Assembly: GCA_018389105.1 (NCBI GenBank)
Contig: JACATO010000121.1
Location: 2,919,001-2,983,000, forward strand
Direction: 5' to 3'
Source of the DNA: Nautilus pompilius
Lineage: Eukaryota > Mollusca > Cephalopoda > Nautilida > Nautilidae
DNA: 64,000 nucleotides
Positions 39,201 to 50,960 of this stretch are shown in pieces. The position numbers and the translations under genes are program-made. Within the stretch, counting starts at the first letter, position 1. Every line of letters begins with the position of its first letter. The notes beneath the pieces were generated by a model. The model searched no databases. It was not told where the DNA came from and saw nothing but the letters and a program-made list of their open reading frames with translations.

Positions 39201-42200
39201 AATAGTGATTACAATATTTGTTTATATTTCTCAAGGAATTAATAGGGCAATAACTTGGTATAATTTAAAACTTGTCTAAATATTAGGTCATTACAAAAGT
39301 TTTGTCAGTTTTTATATTATGTTAATTTGGGGTTCTTTATTGCATACTTGTGAAGGTGTATGTAGTAAGTTATAATATCATTTTGTAGTCTGTGCTTTGG
39401 CATACATCATGCAAAACCTACCTTTTTTAAAATCATCAAATGGATATTTGTTTCAGGGTTCTGAGTGAAGCATGGATAGAAAAGCATTTTGTGCGATTTT
39501 GCTACACGAGTTCAAACTAGGCTACAGAACAACTGAGGCAACGACACAACAAATGAACGCACAGTACAACGATGGTTTGCAAAATTTCAATAGGGTGATG
39601 TGAGCCTCAAAGTTAATGAACATAGCGGACATCCTTCAAAATCTCAGTTGAATCTGATCCAAGAAAAACAGTGCGAAAAATTGCTGGAGATCTTGATGTA
39701 AGCACTGCAACTGTTTCTTGGCATCTTGGCACAATCAGCAAGATGAAAAGGCTGGAATAGTGGGTGCCTCACAAGTTGGATGAATAACAAGATGATAGTC
39801 AATTGGAAATCTGCTCTTCGTTTGTCATAAGAATTCAAAAACCATCACAGCTGAAAGGTACTGTTGTGAATTAGACATTGTCATTAGAAATTCTCCCAAC
39901 GACAGCTGCCATTGGTGAATCAAAGAGGCTCAATCCTGCTCCATGGCAACGCTTGTCCTCATGTTGCAAAAGTGACTCTTCAGAGACTGAACATGTTGGG
40001 GTATGAAGTTCTCCCTCACCCAGCCTATTCACTAGATCTTTCTCTCACAGACTACCACCTTTTCAAACACCTTGACAGCTTCCTCCATATGAAATTCTTC
40101 TCTAACCAAACAGCAATTCAAACTGCCTTCCGACAGTTTATTGTCTCCAGAAATCTAGATTTTTTTCAAGATGGTATAAATGTACTTGAAACTCATTGGC
40201 AGAAGTGTATTGATTGTAATAGAACTTACTTTGATTAATAAACTTCATGTTCAGCAACAATATGAAGTCTCATTGTTGCAGCAAAAAAACCGACAAAACT
40301 TTTGTAACAACCTAATATATATTCTTACCTATCCTACAAAAAATATCTGCAGAAGATAGATAAAGTAAAGCAGCAGCAGCACATCTGAAGCCATTAAACC
40401 ATACTTTTGGTTTATAAAAATTGTACTCAGTAATTTTATATTTTATTTTACAGACATTCCCATTTTTTGGAATTGTTGCTTGTATTTTAACAGATGAAGG
40501 TAAAGAAATAAAAGGTCCTGGTGAAGGATACTTGGTGAGCTTGTCTTGTAATATTGTTTTCATTTATGGTTCATCTCCACTTTTGTTTTTGGTTTTTCTT
40601 TTACTGTAAATCTCTCTTGAGCAGATTATTCTGAAAACCTGATTTTTTAGCTGCAGAGAAAAAGTGAGAGAGAGTGCACATCTTTTATACTTATTGTTTT
40701 ACATAATTAATAAGTTTAGAATCAGATTAAGATATTTGGAAGCACCAGGTAATGGGATAAAATTGAGTTAGTCTGTGAGGTGGCATTTTAAAAAAAAATT
40801 ATTTTTTGTTTTTTGTTATACATGGAATTTCAGCTTTGAACTCTGGATCATGAATCTGGTAACTGTTAATGATATTTTTGATTTCTTTAGATTGTAATTC
40901 CATACAAAAATGTCATGTTGTTAATACTGTACATAGCAACAGGTAAGTTGGCCTTGGGACATCCTTGGCCAGAGTAAGCTAATCCTGCCAGATGTATTTT
41001 AAGTAGAAGTGGTAGAGGCCAGAGATAACAAATGCAGAACAGAAAAAGTGTTGGCTAGACACTTGATGGTTGGATCCACCCTCCATCCAACTGCAGTAAC
41101 TTAATCTTATGGATAACCAGAATAATACTTGTTAAGTACTGGCTATTACCCTTGATCGGTCTGCTACTAGTGATAATGCCTGATAGTTTATAAATTGACT
41201 ACTTTTGGCAAGGTTGCTATTTTGTATATGAATAAATGAAATACATATACATTAAATTAAGATGTAGGCATGATGGGATTTTGGTTAACTTTGTAAATTA
41301 ACAAAACTCACTTTTTCAGGTTTTCCAAAAGCCTTGGCCAGGGATCATGAGGACAATTTATGAGAACAAGGAGAGATTTGTAACCACATATTTCAAGAAA
41401 TTTCCTGGCTATTATGTCACAGGGGATGGTGAGTAGTGATATGTATGTAGTTGTCTTTGGTTTGTATCTTTTGGTTTTATTTGGTGCCTAGAGCTGGCAA
41501 CACCCACAGATTTTTAATCAGTGGTGTCTTAATTTTGTTCATAACTTGTCACCAGTTTAAGGGTTGTGCACACCAATCATAATCATGCTACCAAATTTAT
41601 TCGCACCTGAGCTGTGCTACCTTTTTTTTAAAACATAATGTTGTTTGATTGGAAAACCAGATTAATAGTTCTTTTAAAATCCTCTATTTCAACTAAACAG
41701 CTGTAAATTATGGTTCAACTTGGTAGTGGATTTGTTTACAACAAGTTCTTATGTTGTGAAAAACCTATTTCTACATTTAATTTTTCAATGTAGCATTCAT
41801 TGAAAATTTTGTTTATTCATAAGTCTTTAACCCATTCAACAAAAACAAGTGGTTGACTGCTGTTATGTTTTGGTTGACAGTCCTTACCTTATGGAAATTA
41901 TCTTATATTTTCTTTTATTTTGACAGTGCGGCTATAATAGAATTTTTAATGAGTGAAAAAATTTCTGGTAAATCTATTAATCAATTTAAGAATGACTCCT
42001 CCTGACTGCGAACCAAACTAAAGGGTCTTGATGGATTTTTTTTTAAAACTCTAGTGGAAATAACAGTAGCTATCTATTAGTAGAAAAAATAATTCTACAA
42101 AACAATATTCTGAATCTGTCCATGTGTTTAGATGTTAGTGTTTTGTACTAATTATAATAACTTTAAATGTATTATTTAATCAGTGATCAAAAATGTTGAA

Positions 42201-43685
42201 TGATTTTACAGGGAATACTGTATGTACACGTGGCATTAAAGTGTTATAGAATACAGGGTACTGGCATCTAGTTTTGTGTAACTGAATTAAAAAAGAAGAA
42301 AAAATAGCCATTACATTGTCTGCATCTTCATTGATTGTGCAGATTACTGTTGGATGTCACTGGCTGCAAGTGTAGCAGTGTGTCTTATGTGAGTAATCCA
42401 AAGATGGATTAAATCTGAAATTTCATAAACCACTCAAGAAGAAAATCTAATCCTTCATAGCAATAATAGTTGGTTGTTTGCCAACTGTTATGATTGAAGT
42501 CTTTTGTTGTTTTTGCAGGTGTACGTAGAGATGAAGATGGCTACATTTGGGTCACTGGCAGAATTGATGACATGGTCAATGTGTCTGGTCATTTGCTGAG
42601 TACAGCAGAGATAGAGTCAGCTCTGATTGAGCATCCCTCTATTTCTGAAGCTGCTGTAGTCTCCCACCCTCATAAAGTGAAAGGAGAGTGTACCTACTGC
42701 TTTGTGACATTGAAAGAAGTAAGTTTAATGTCATTTCAAACATTCTACTAAAGAAAATGAGGTAGATTTTTTTGTTGTCTAGCATGTGTTGTTGTTTTTA
42801 TTATTTTTAACAAACTTATACTTCTAAAAATAACAACTGGCTTTTAAAAGTTGTAAATAAATGCCATTGCTTTAAAGAAAACAACCATCTTAATGTTAAA
42901 TCTGTGTTATGCTGTTAAGTGGGACACTCAATTTCTTGTAGTGCAGAAATAGTTAAAAGAAAAATCACTAAATATGTTGAAAAATTTAATATTTCAGGGT
43001 TTTGAATTCACAGAGCAATTGGTAGCAGAGCTAAAAGATAAAGGTGAGTTAACTGCAGAATATTTGTTAAAATTGTGAAGCTAAGTTTTCATTGGTTGGA
43101 AAAAGATTTATGTAGTAGGCTAGTTTTATTGTGATTCTCTTCCTGGTTTTGATAAAATGATAATTAAGAACTTTGAAGTTTGATCCTATTTTTTTAGTTT
43201 TAATAATTTTGTACATATCAATCTATTCAGTAAGCTTGATAACTCTTGCATCTTCTTTCAAATTATCATAAGTTAGATGACTACTCAATAATTATTAAGA
43301 AGTCATTTAAATTATATGTAAAATGAAGCCTGATTTGTTGTTTATTTAGTGACTTACATGTAGTTTACATAAATTTCATGGCAAAAAAAAAACACCTTGT
43401 ATGAGATAGTTTTTTCACTTTGATCCATACTCTGACAATTGATTTAATTACACTTGCCTTTTTTCACCAGTGAGAAGTAAGATTGGACCATTTGCTCAGC
43501 CAGACTATATACAGAATGCTCCTGCTCTGCCAAAGACAAGGTCTGGGAAAATCATGCGTAGAATCCTGAAAAAAATAGCAGTTGGAGATGACAATCTTGG
43601 TGACACCAGCACCCTGTCTGATGAAAGTGTTATACAAACACTAATCGAGCTGCGGCCCCATAATATAACTGGACTTGCAAATTGA
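18212..43685 (+). CDS. ACSS2: Acetyl-CoA synthetase, cytosolic/nuclear ACSS2 type, 16 coding exons
   Basis: AMP-forming acetate-CoA ligase: acetate + ATP + CoA to acetyl-CoA + AMP + PPi. Exons: 18212-18537, 22120-22211, 23352-23455, 30415-30487, 32268-32343, 32600-32723, 34281-34399, 34612-34804, 36455-36588, 37542-37674, 38469-38525, 40454-40534, 41320-41428, 42519-42718, 42998-43043, 43471-43685. All borders are GT-AG and phases agree; the total is 2082 nt, 693 residues plus stop (human ACSS2 is 701). Motifs: P-loop [12 protein letters not shown] at 303-314, WQTET at 454-458, TGDG at 538-541, hinge region GRIDDM at 554-559, and PKTRSGK at 643-649, whose Lys649 is the residue acetylated to inactivate the family. 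The start is the ATG in GTAAGATGG. There is no mitochondrial presequence, and the exon 6 linker [14 protein letters not shown] matches the position of the ACSS2-specific insert, so ACSS2 rather than ACSS1/3. In vertebrates the segment around [11 protein letters not shown] acts as an AMPK-controlled nuclear signal; it is conserved here. Introns carry several transposons but no coding lesion was found. Confidence 0.96.
18748..18813. repeat. (ATT)n microsatellite
   Basis: Nearly pure ATT repeat of about 20 units with a few interruptions, in ACSS2 intron 1. Confidence 0.9.
19300..19570 (-). mobile_element. LINE reverse-transcriptase C-terminal fragment
   Basis: The minus-strand frame ends in [17 protein letters not shown], which matches the tail of many animal endonuclease/RT polyproteins (pattern R..FF..RVV..WN.LP), with a stop and a short further match after it. 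The upstream RT domain is absent. The clade cannot be decided from this piece. Confidence 0.5.
21996..22058. repeat. Tandem repeat of 28 bp, about two copies
   Basis: ATTGTGTTGGAAATATGCAG followed by AAACT is repeated head to tail. It ends about 60 nt before the ACSS2 exon 2 acceptor, in the zone where branch points lie. Confidence 0.8.
23940..26215 (-). pseudogene. Decayed hAT transposase, ZMYM1-like type
   Basis: Minus-strand blocks appear in the order of ZMYM1-type hAT proteins (TTF-type N-terminus, transposase core, dimerisation domain). Near 25,980-25,740 are traces of the TTF-type zinc region. At 25,425-25,171 lies [20 protein letters not shown], then [18 protein letters not shown], the start of the RNase-H-like core with the DGTTD acidic residue. 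At 24,548-24,255 lies [20 protein letters not shown]. Near 24,130-24,010 is the C-terminal dimerisation motif region ([11 protein letters not shown], family pattern ERSFSALRRLKT.LR). Stops and shifts occur in every block. It sits antisense in ACSS2 intron 3. Terminal inverted repeats were not found. Confidence 0.72.
28470..29015 (+). pseudogene. Degenerate array of tail-fibre-like repeats
   Basis: About five consecutive units of roughly 30 codons can be followed by hopping between plus-strand frames. Each unit has an N-rich start (GNM or INLNSK type) and an end of the D-A-x-x-K-x-Y/x type. Examples are [11 protein letters not shown] (28,605), NDATTKE (28,711), [15 protein letters not shown] (28,795) and [11 protein letters not shown] (28,975). 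That spacing and the DA..K.YV ending are the pattern of repeats in bacteriophage and large-DNA-virus tail-fibre or attachment proteins. Relatives occur as uncharacterised proteins in some animal genomes. Frame breaks show it is not expressed as protein. The source (viral insertion, large DNA transposon, or bacterial/phage transfer) is not decidable here. Confidence 0.45.
32985..33325 (+). mobile_element. 3' tail of a LINE endonuclease/RT polyprotein in ACSS2 intron 6
   Basis: Plus-strand fragments follow the known tail order of these elements. A basic piece ([18 protein letters not shown]) comes first, then [13 protein letters not shown] at about 33,125, then [19 protein letters not shown] at about 33,180, then a cysteine piece [14 protein letters not shown] at about 33,255, matching the C..C.. 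C-terminal finger. One stop replaces the Trp after DHTK, and there is at least one shift. The rest of the element is absent, as expected for 5' truncation. Confidence 0.6.
34805..36454 (+). other. ACSS2 intron 8
   Basis: AT-rich; contains the AAT/ATT microsatellite. No transposon or gene fragment recognised on either strand. Confidence 0.5.
35784..35825. repeat. (AAT)n-(ATT)n inverted microsatellite
   Basis: A run of AAT repeats is followed after TTTAGT by a run of ATT repeats, so the two halves can pair as a hairpin. It lies in ACSS2 intron 8. Confidence 0.85.
39283..40315 (+). mobile_element. Mariner-family DNA transposon with both ends, internally deleted
   Basis: Inverted ends of about 30 bp: TTAGGTCATTACAAAAGTTT at 39283 and, reverse-complemented from 40315, TTAGGTTGTTACAAAAGTTT. 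Each is flanked by the TA target duplication (39281-39282 and 40316-40317). The transposase reads rightward. The helix-turn-helix region ([14 protein letters not shown]) begins near 39,480, and the C-terminal third at 39,912-40,238 includes [11 protein letters not shown] with the third catalytic Asp. The second catalytic Asp is changed: LLHGNACPH where relatives have LLHDNARPH. The segment holding the first Asp is deleted near 39,840, so the copy is 1033 bp against about 1.3 kb for full mariners. Stops lie elsewhere. It sits in ACSS2 intron 11. Spelling is closest to the SETMAR/Hsmar1-like branch. Confidence 0.9.
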
Positions 43686-45000
43686 GTGGCAGACTCAGCT
43701 ACATTATAACAACAATGGCTGTGCTAGGATGTGGTGTTGTCCTTCCTTGGGATGTCTTCTGGCACATGTAAGACATTAGTTTATCAGCACCGGTTAGATA
43801 GTCTGCAATGCAAGCATTAAAAAACAGCAATACTTGTAGAAGTTAGAGAAATGTGTTCAGGGATACTCATAAATGATCTTGTTACCAAGGGTTGTGCAGA
43901 ACTGAAACATGTTGTGACTTGGAATTTAAATCAGACATTAATACTTGACCAAAAAATAATTTACTGTTTTACTGCCCTTTTCTTCTGTTTTTGAAGTTTG
44001 CATTATCATTATCTTTGTGGGATCCGAGTTCGTGTCAGTATTTATTTTCCTTGAATAGTTTTCATTCCATTCAAAATAACCTGTTACTTAACAGTACAGT
44101 TTGTAATCTAATATCTGTAAGAGAAAGGGTTTTTGAAACAGTGCAATGGTCACAGGTAAGCAGTTTATTGATGTGGGTGGCTGGCTCTATGCTAAGGAGT
44201 TTATATTAATTTTTAGCATTTTCCACCACAACATTACCAAAATTTTAAACATTAAGATTAATATTTGATTAGTTTCTTTTTCATGCATTTGGGTTAAAAA
44301 TTTTGATTTTGAACATTAATGTTATACACCCAGGTGCAACAGCGTCTCACTCTTTTGATGAGTATGCTATTGTTTTAAAACCTGGGTTAAGATCCTCTCT
44401 TCAGGGAAGGAGTAGGAAAGGAAACAAACTTTCATTCCCTTGATGAAAGTCAATCAAGTGTGCTGGTTTATTTACCTCAAATGTGCGCAAATAAACACTA
44501 TGAGTGGCCACTTTTTATTTCATTAATAGCTAGTAATTTCAAAAGTCTGAAGTTATCAGACAGTTTATTAGCTTCATGCAGTGGCATTAGCAGTACAGAA
44601 AAGTATGATACTTGTACTGTAGTACTGGATTTATGCTTTTAGTATTATTAGTGTTCACTGTTATTTGTAGACAGAAAGCAGGCCAGCTTGAGGTATACAA
44701 ACACACACTGACCATCTAGCAACTGTACCTTTTCTATGACACTTTTTAACTTAGTCTTTGGTCTTGAAAAGACAGCATTAATGCTAATTAATAACCACCC
44801 AATGAATTACCATAAGAGAGTTTGTTTGCTGATGGAACAGTAAGTAATATAATTGCCAGGTGTTATTTGTGGCTCTGTTTTGACTCATTCAGACAAAAGC
44901 TTGTAGTGTTGGTTGAGCAGACTACATACCTGCTACTATTTTGGATGATGTTGTTGTTAAATTATTAATGAGCAAGTGAAAACAACAAATAAAGTAATTA
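43686..45000 (+). other. Probable ACSS2 3' UTR and downstream region
   Basis: No coding content after the stop at 43683-43685. AATAAA hexamers at 44,489-44,494 and 44,988-44,993 are candidate poly(A) signals; I cannot choose between them. The stretch to about 44,110 is conserved in the pseudogene copy at 56.0-56.43 kb. Confidence 0.4.
44470..44640. repeat. Dispersed repeat, copy B
   Basis: The stretch starting GAAGTTATCAGACAGTTT and running through ATGCAGTGGCATTAGC to ATGATACTTGTACTGTAG matches the copy at 2420-2570. Just upstream, ACCTGGGTTAAGATCCT (about 44,382) resembles a tRNA B box, so a tRNA-derived SINE is possible. No good A box was seen. Confidence 0.55.
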
Positions 45001-46400
45001 AATATATTCAGTATGAATACCAAGTTTGATTTAATCTGTTACCTTGTAATCTTAGGATTAATATTGCTACATTTAAAATTTTCACTTAATCATACAGGCA
45101 ACATAATGCTGTACATTTTATTTTGATTGGTGCTAGCTTGATCATTACGTAACTCCTAAATACGTTTAGGGCATTGTTAAACTTGTGTATAGACGTTAAC
45201 TGCATACTAAGGCAGGCTATCCCACATATCAACTTCTATTACTAAAGAAAATCTTATGAATATCCCATCATATCCCAGAGTTCACTAACTTGAACTAGTG
45301 AACCTCTCCACCAGAATTAGCTAAAAACTTATTTAAATTAAAATTCCCCATCAGCTTTATGTACAAGAAGCTAGGTAATATTTACATTTCTATTTTTTTT
45401 ATGTCTGATAAACATTCATTGTCTCCAACTGAACAATAACTTAAATTCTAGTATGTTCAATATCCAGTGACACTATCTTTTTTCATATGAAAAAACAACT
45501 TTGATATTAAAATTACCCATGTAGTAATGTTTAGCAACCCATTCTATAATAGAGAAAGAAAAACAGTTAATTCTGGTGAAAACAGCTTCACAGAGCATTT
45601 TCAAAAAAGTTTATGCAGGTCATGAATTGTTCTTTAGTGGTCAAGTATTGCAATATTACATCATCATACTGTTTTATCACTTAACAAAGAATAAAATACA
45701 TGAGTTAGAGGACAAGTTTTTTTGCACTGTGTAGTACAGCATCATTTGGATAAAGTTTTATCATGATGATGGGCACACTTTATTGAAGTACTTCTAGCAT
45801 AAATAAATTCATCATCAAATCATGGTGGGATGGAAAATTAACACTTAATTTGGTGAATTTATTTATATTTTACATTTTATTCTTGTTCAATGAATCACTT
45901 AAATGTTTATAGTTGTATTTGTTTGCTGCAGTGATGCCATAGCATCTAAAATATTGGTGAGGTTAGCTGATAATGTTCATTATAGGAATTAAAACAAAAT
46001 GTTTAATATAATTTGAGAGTGGAACAAAAAGAGAATGTCAGTGACATTTATGTGGTAACCATGCAATACTTCTAGTGTAGGGTTAAAGAATAAAACTTAA
46101 CTTGCTACCACAATATTTCTGAACAAGCAGTGTTACCACCTGCATCGAAAGGTGACAGTAACTTGAAAAAAATCTTTACTGAGCAGTTTATATATGAAAC
46201 AAATGAATAAAACATTTATTTATATTTAAGTGTTCATTAATTAGTTTTGTATGATTGTTTTGCATTTATATCAATTTATTTATGTTATGTTTCTTTTCTT
46301 TTAAAAAAATGAGAACATTTTTTATGTAAACAAAATGTATATCAGTGCTAATGAAGACTGGAATCAATCGTTTGATCATGAAAGGTAGTAAAAATTGATA
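45001..46400. other. AT-rich intergenic sequence between ACSS2 and its pseudogene
   Basis: No gene, RNA or transposon recognised on either strand. Confidence 0.5.
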
Positions 46401-46659
46401 AATAGATAAAGAAATCATTAGATTTGTATGCTTTGTAATTTGAATAAAATTCATTGTTTGCTTATTGGCCTTTTTCTATTTAGTTGAGAGAGAAAACTGG
46501 AATGAGTTAAGGAACAACTAAAATAAGACTATATCTTGGTTTAATAATAATAATAATAACAGTGGAGTTTTCATTCAGTGTTTTTGTAGCTGGAATTCCT
46601 TTTATTTCTCTCTCTCTTGTATGTAATAAAAGAACAAATTTTAAGAAGAGATCTGGTTG

Positions 46660-48925
46660 AGTCAAGCATAGGATTGCTAACTATTTCATATTGATCAGAC
46701 TTCCCATGTTGTCATTGCCAGAATATCTTATTTTCCATATTTTCAATTTCATATCATAATTATTTTCTAGTGAATTATGTTGATTATGCTGATATCTTCA
46801 ATGAAAAAATACTTCACTTGCATATTATAAATTTTAATTTTTTTGTTTAAAGAAATAGGAGTAAACTTACAATAGAATTCAACCCAATGGACATACTATG
46901 AAAGCGTTTTGTATCATCTGCCTTGAGTAATTCTGACACAAAGCAGCATGTATTAAAAGAACATGAAAGTAGAGAGAAATTGTAAAGAATCTTCCAAAAT
47001 AAGCATATATTCACCACTCCCAATACAAATGAAGCTGAGAATGTTTCTGCCTGTGACTTGCCATGAATTCATGATACAATGAAATGCAATTCAAACTACA
47101 ACAACATGGACTGAGGAAATGTTTGCAGATTCTAAAGTAACCAAGAAAAAAATGCCATAAAAACATAAATGGTAGGCTTGCTTTTGCACCTAAAAGTGTC
47201 TGAATTTGTTGAAGACTTGTATTCTTTGGAGAAATCTTTACAATTTTTTTCATTCATTATAGATGATTTGAAAAAAAAGGGTTCTTTTTTTAAGGCAATG
47301 TGAAGGTGTGAAGAACAAACTGCTTTTTCATCAGATTCTTAAAAAAAACAAAACAAGTCTACAGTCTTAGAAAAAAATCAAAAATTAGATTTTCAGTGCT
47401 GATGATGCTAACTTTAATTATGGAAAAAAGAAACCTGTGTACAAGTTTTGACTGATTTGACAGAAAATAATAAAGGTTAAATGTCTGTTCATATGTTTCA
47501 TGACATATGTAAGCATGCATGTGATAAACTAGATGTTGACATTGAAACTATGGTGTTAAATGTATATAATAATTGTTAAACTTCAGAAAAAAACAGCAGA
47601 ACTTCAAACATTTTTTGAATTCATAGACAAAACTGAATGAAACTGCAATGTGATTACTTGGCAGGTCTTTGATACCAGCTGTTGAAAGACTTATAAAAAT
47701 TGGCCAGCTTTAAACAGCTACTCCAAGAACATAATTAATTTCCATTTTTTTTATTAAAGAAGGTACTCAATGATGATATGGGTGAATAAACAATATCTGA
47801 TGCCTATTTCAAAATGCAATCAAATCTCTGGAAGTGGAGTCAGTCAGTGCGACTGAATCCTATAGTGTGATATGCTCATTTTGTAAGAAGCTGGTGCATC
47901 GAAGAGAACAGGTTTTTTGGACATGTATCAAAAAAAAAACCTTAAATTTCTTACAGGTTATTTTCCAAAAATAAAGGATTACCTGGATATGAATCATTAG
48001 TTACCTGAACAAATGCTTTGATTTTCAGTAAAGAATGTAATTAACAAATTCATACCTTTGCCTTTATCTGGAAAACTTCAGTCCTCTGACTTAAAGGCTG
48101 CAGTAAGGTCCATAAAACTGCAAGAACTTTTAAAATATAAATGAATTATATTAAGAATTTTGTCAGTAAGAACAGCTTACATATTTCACAAAATACAAAC
48201 TTAAGTGGGTCTATTTTACTTTTATCGTGTTGGGCACAGTTTTAGTATCCTATGTTTTAAATATGCCTATATCTAATGCATTTGTAGATCAATCGTTTAT
48301 TTTGCTCATAGTCAACATGTGGACAGAACAAGAACCATTTTTTTTCCCTGATTTAATCAAAAGTTTCATTAACAAACAGAGTTTTGTCATCACTTCTTTT
48401 TGCATACATCCACAAATCAATGGTAAAATGATGGTATGTAATTTGTTCATGTAATTTTTCTTACCACATGAAGATGATCAGAGAAGGGATGACTATTTCA
48501 TTCTAATTAGATGAAATTATTTTGGTACATGTTGATATAAAAAATAAAGTATTGGAGCTATTTTCTTGCCTTATGTTAGTAAGTGGGTTTTACTTCAATT
48601 ATCTTATAGCAGTTCCCATTTAGTATAATTTCAAAGAAAATTATTTTCTTTAGCATTCTTCATTTTTTAAAAATTAACACTGTTAAAGTGTCTTAAATTT
48701 CCGCACAAAGTGCATGCAGCTAGCCTTTAATAAGTCAAACATCACTGCGCCCTTTAGTTTGTTTTTTTTCGGAAATATTATATATTCATTTACACCCATT
48801 TAATCTGCTTATAGGCATGTTGGCATCTAAGGTCATTTTATGACTAGGGATATGGGCCTGCCTACCAGTGTTAAGTATTCTGTATTTTTGAAAGGAAAAG
48901 TTGGCAACTCTAGTAGGAAAGGGTG
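46660..48925 (+). mobile_element. hAT element inserted in the pseudogene leader (KIAA1586-like type)
   Basis: The match to the ACSS2 leader is interrupted here and resumes after it, so this segment was inserted after the duplication. The ends are roughly inverted: ATAGGATTGCTAAC near 46,668 and, reverse-complemented, CTAGAGTTGCCAAC near 48,915. Plus-strand frames carry transposase blocks: MFHDICKHACDKLDVDIET near 47,490, a DYLAGL..LL segment near 47,655, and the C-terminal dimerisation motif PISNAFVDQSF..., then NMWTEQ near 48,262-48,330 (family pattern P.SNA.VER.FS.MN..WT.ER). Many stops and shifts. No clear 8-bp duplication. Confidence 0.65.
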
Positions 48926-49739
48926 TGTAACATAGGTGATGCAGATGCTGATGTGTGTAACAACACAAAGGAAAGTGACCTGTCAAGCAAAGTAAAATAG
49001 TATGGTGAGGAAGACAAATATTACAGTTGTGGGAAAGATGGCTCATTTGAATGAATCTGCTGAGTCTTCTGCACACTGTTGGCTGGTGCAAAAGGAAGTG
49101 CATCTCCAACATGAACACATACTACCAGTCAGTCAAGAACCCCCAATGGGATCTGATGAGAAACTTAGTCAATAGGGAAGTTCTTTGATTATAACTTTGA
49201 CTTCATCAAGGGTTCATGTTTATCAAGTGGATGGAAGGTGTGAAGCCTAATGTCTGTTGGATTGTAACATCAAGAAAGAATATAAAGGCAAAATTGGTTT
49301 TTAGAAAGAGTTCTAAGAACTATTTTTAATGCACTTGGCCATTGCTTGATGAAACATAACCTCAGAGAATGCAACATCATCCTCAAATTACATTTCACAT
49401 TATTGCTACGAAAGGGTCTGGAAGTAAGTATACAAGGTGAAATCCCTGGCACCTATACCTGCTGTATTTGTAGGAGCTGATTCCACAATTTTGTGGTACA
49501 TTTTTAATATTCCAATAAAATTCATTAACAACACAAAAAGCACCTGGAGGTATGCTGCAAAAAAGTTATCGGCGAAGGCATTTTTCATTGACTCTGCGAG
49601 GTAGATGGAGTGGAGTGATTAACCAGTTACCTGGGCAGACAGATTTAGTAGGGCTTTTCTTTGAACAGAAACTGGCATAAAACCACGAGGTTGATTTTGA
49701 AAGAGAAAAGAGTAAGATTCCTCACCATGCAGGCGGGAA

Positions 49740-50295
49740 TAACCCGGACACGGCCTGAATATAGAAGCTGATACGACGCGATCTGCTACACTCTCTGTAT
49801 AAGGATCATTGCCGTGTATAAGATAACTGACTCTGGTCGTTGCGCAGAGAGCACGAATAAAACCACACTATGCGATGAAAGCAGGGGTCTTATTGTTATG
49901 CTATTGTTGTTGTTTAGTTCTTGATAATTTACAATGTTAAAGATTAAATAATTAAAGGTATTTATCCTAACATCCTTACCGTCATCTGCTTTCGGTATTT
50001 TTGGAATCCATCTTTGCCTCTTATTTGGCACTTTCGGTATCCGCTTTGGTCCTTTTTGCGCATGCGCGACAGTTTGCCTTCCCGCGCAATCTGGAAGCAT
50101 CACTGGTCCGTTTTAAATTACGTAATAAGTCACGAGTGCGTTCACAACTTCTTATTTAAGGGTCCGGAAGAGCGTCGTCCAGGCGGGGTTCACGTTTGTA
50201 TGCTCATGATTTTCGATCTCGTTTCTCTGTCAACACCCCCCCAAAAAAACGATTCCAGACACGGATGTAGCAGCAGAACCTATCGAGAACGTCGG
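49740..50295. other. CpG-rich block of unknown origin in the pseudogene region
   Basis: Between the end of pseudogene block 1 and an hAT end lies sequence with many CpG (GCATGCGCGACAG, AAGAGCGTCGTCCAGGCG) and a CTTATTTAAGGG promoter-like element near 50,151. Everything around it is AT-rich. No protein domain or matching second copy is seen in the window. It could be a solo LTR or another young insertion. Confidence 0.35.
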
Positions 50296-50303
50296 GCTTG
50301 GAG

Positions 50304-50960
50304 CAGGGGTCGGCGACCCTTCTGACCCGAAGTGCCAAAATTTAATCGTAATGACACCACATTTCCAACAGACACCAGAATTTCGTTCCATCCTTATATA
50401 GGCTACACGCATAGCAACAACATTTTAAAGAATCATCTCTCTCTCTCATAATCAGGACATTGTAATGGTCATTTTATCACTGTAGAGTTTGTCCTCATGA
50501 GGTTACAAATTCCGTCTCAAAACATTGTTTTCAGTAACTCATTTACAAAGTATTGCATTGGGAGAAAAATGTCAAAGGGGAGGATAAAGTGTATCAAGCA
50601 AATACCAGCACTATACAGGAATGCTGCCATCCTCATGAAAACATCTACATCTGAGTTGGAAAAAAAGAGATGGACAAACAGCTACATATGAAAACCCATC
50701 TGTACTACAAACAAACAGATGCCTACCAGTCAGTGTGATCCCTGGCCTTGCTTTCCTTTGCTGAGCTCCATTATCTGGGGGTTGTAGTTAGTCGCTTTAA
50801 GTTGCACACATGCTTCAGAGTGGTTGGTTGTCAAACAACTGTGGGAGGGGCTGAGCACGTTCTTCACATGTGAGAATATCTGCTCATAGAGGTACGTTGA
50901 CCCGAAGACCGACAGCAAAGCCAGTGCAACGTTCTGGAGACAGCTGAACTTCTCCAGCAC
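50304..50960 (-). mobile_element. 3' end of an hAT transposon with C-terminal transposase fragment
   Basis: The minus-strand frame 50,960-50,730 encodes the hAT dimerisation domain: VALALLSVFGSTYLYEQIF, then SHVKNVLSPSHSCLTTNH and EACVQLKAT. An element terminus CAGGGGTCGGCGACCC starts at 50,304, the spelling typical of hAT ends, and lies where the 3' terminus should be. The 5' part beyond 50,960 is missing. The protein fragment has one open frame, so this copy is younger than the other hAT relics here. Confidence 0.75.

Noticed and set aside
46410..49304. Possibility that the second ACSS2 copy is a processed retrocopy
   Set aside because: It includes promoter-proximal leader, intron 1 and intron 15 sequence, which an mRNA-derived copy would lack.
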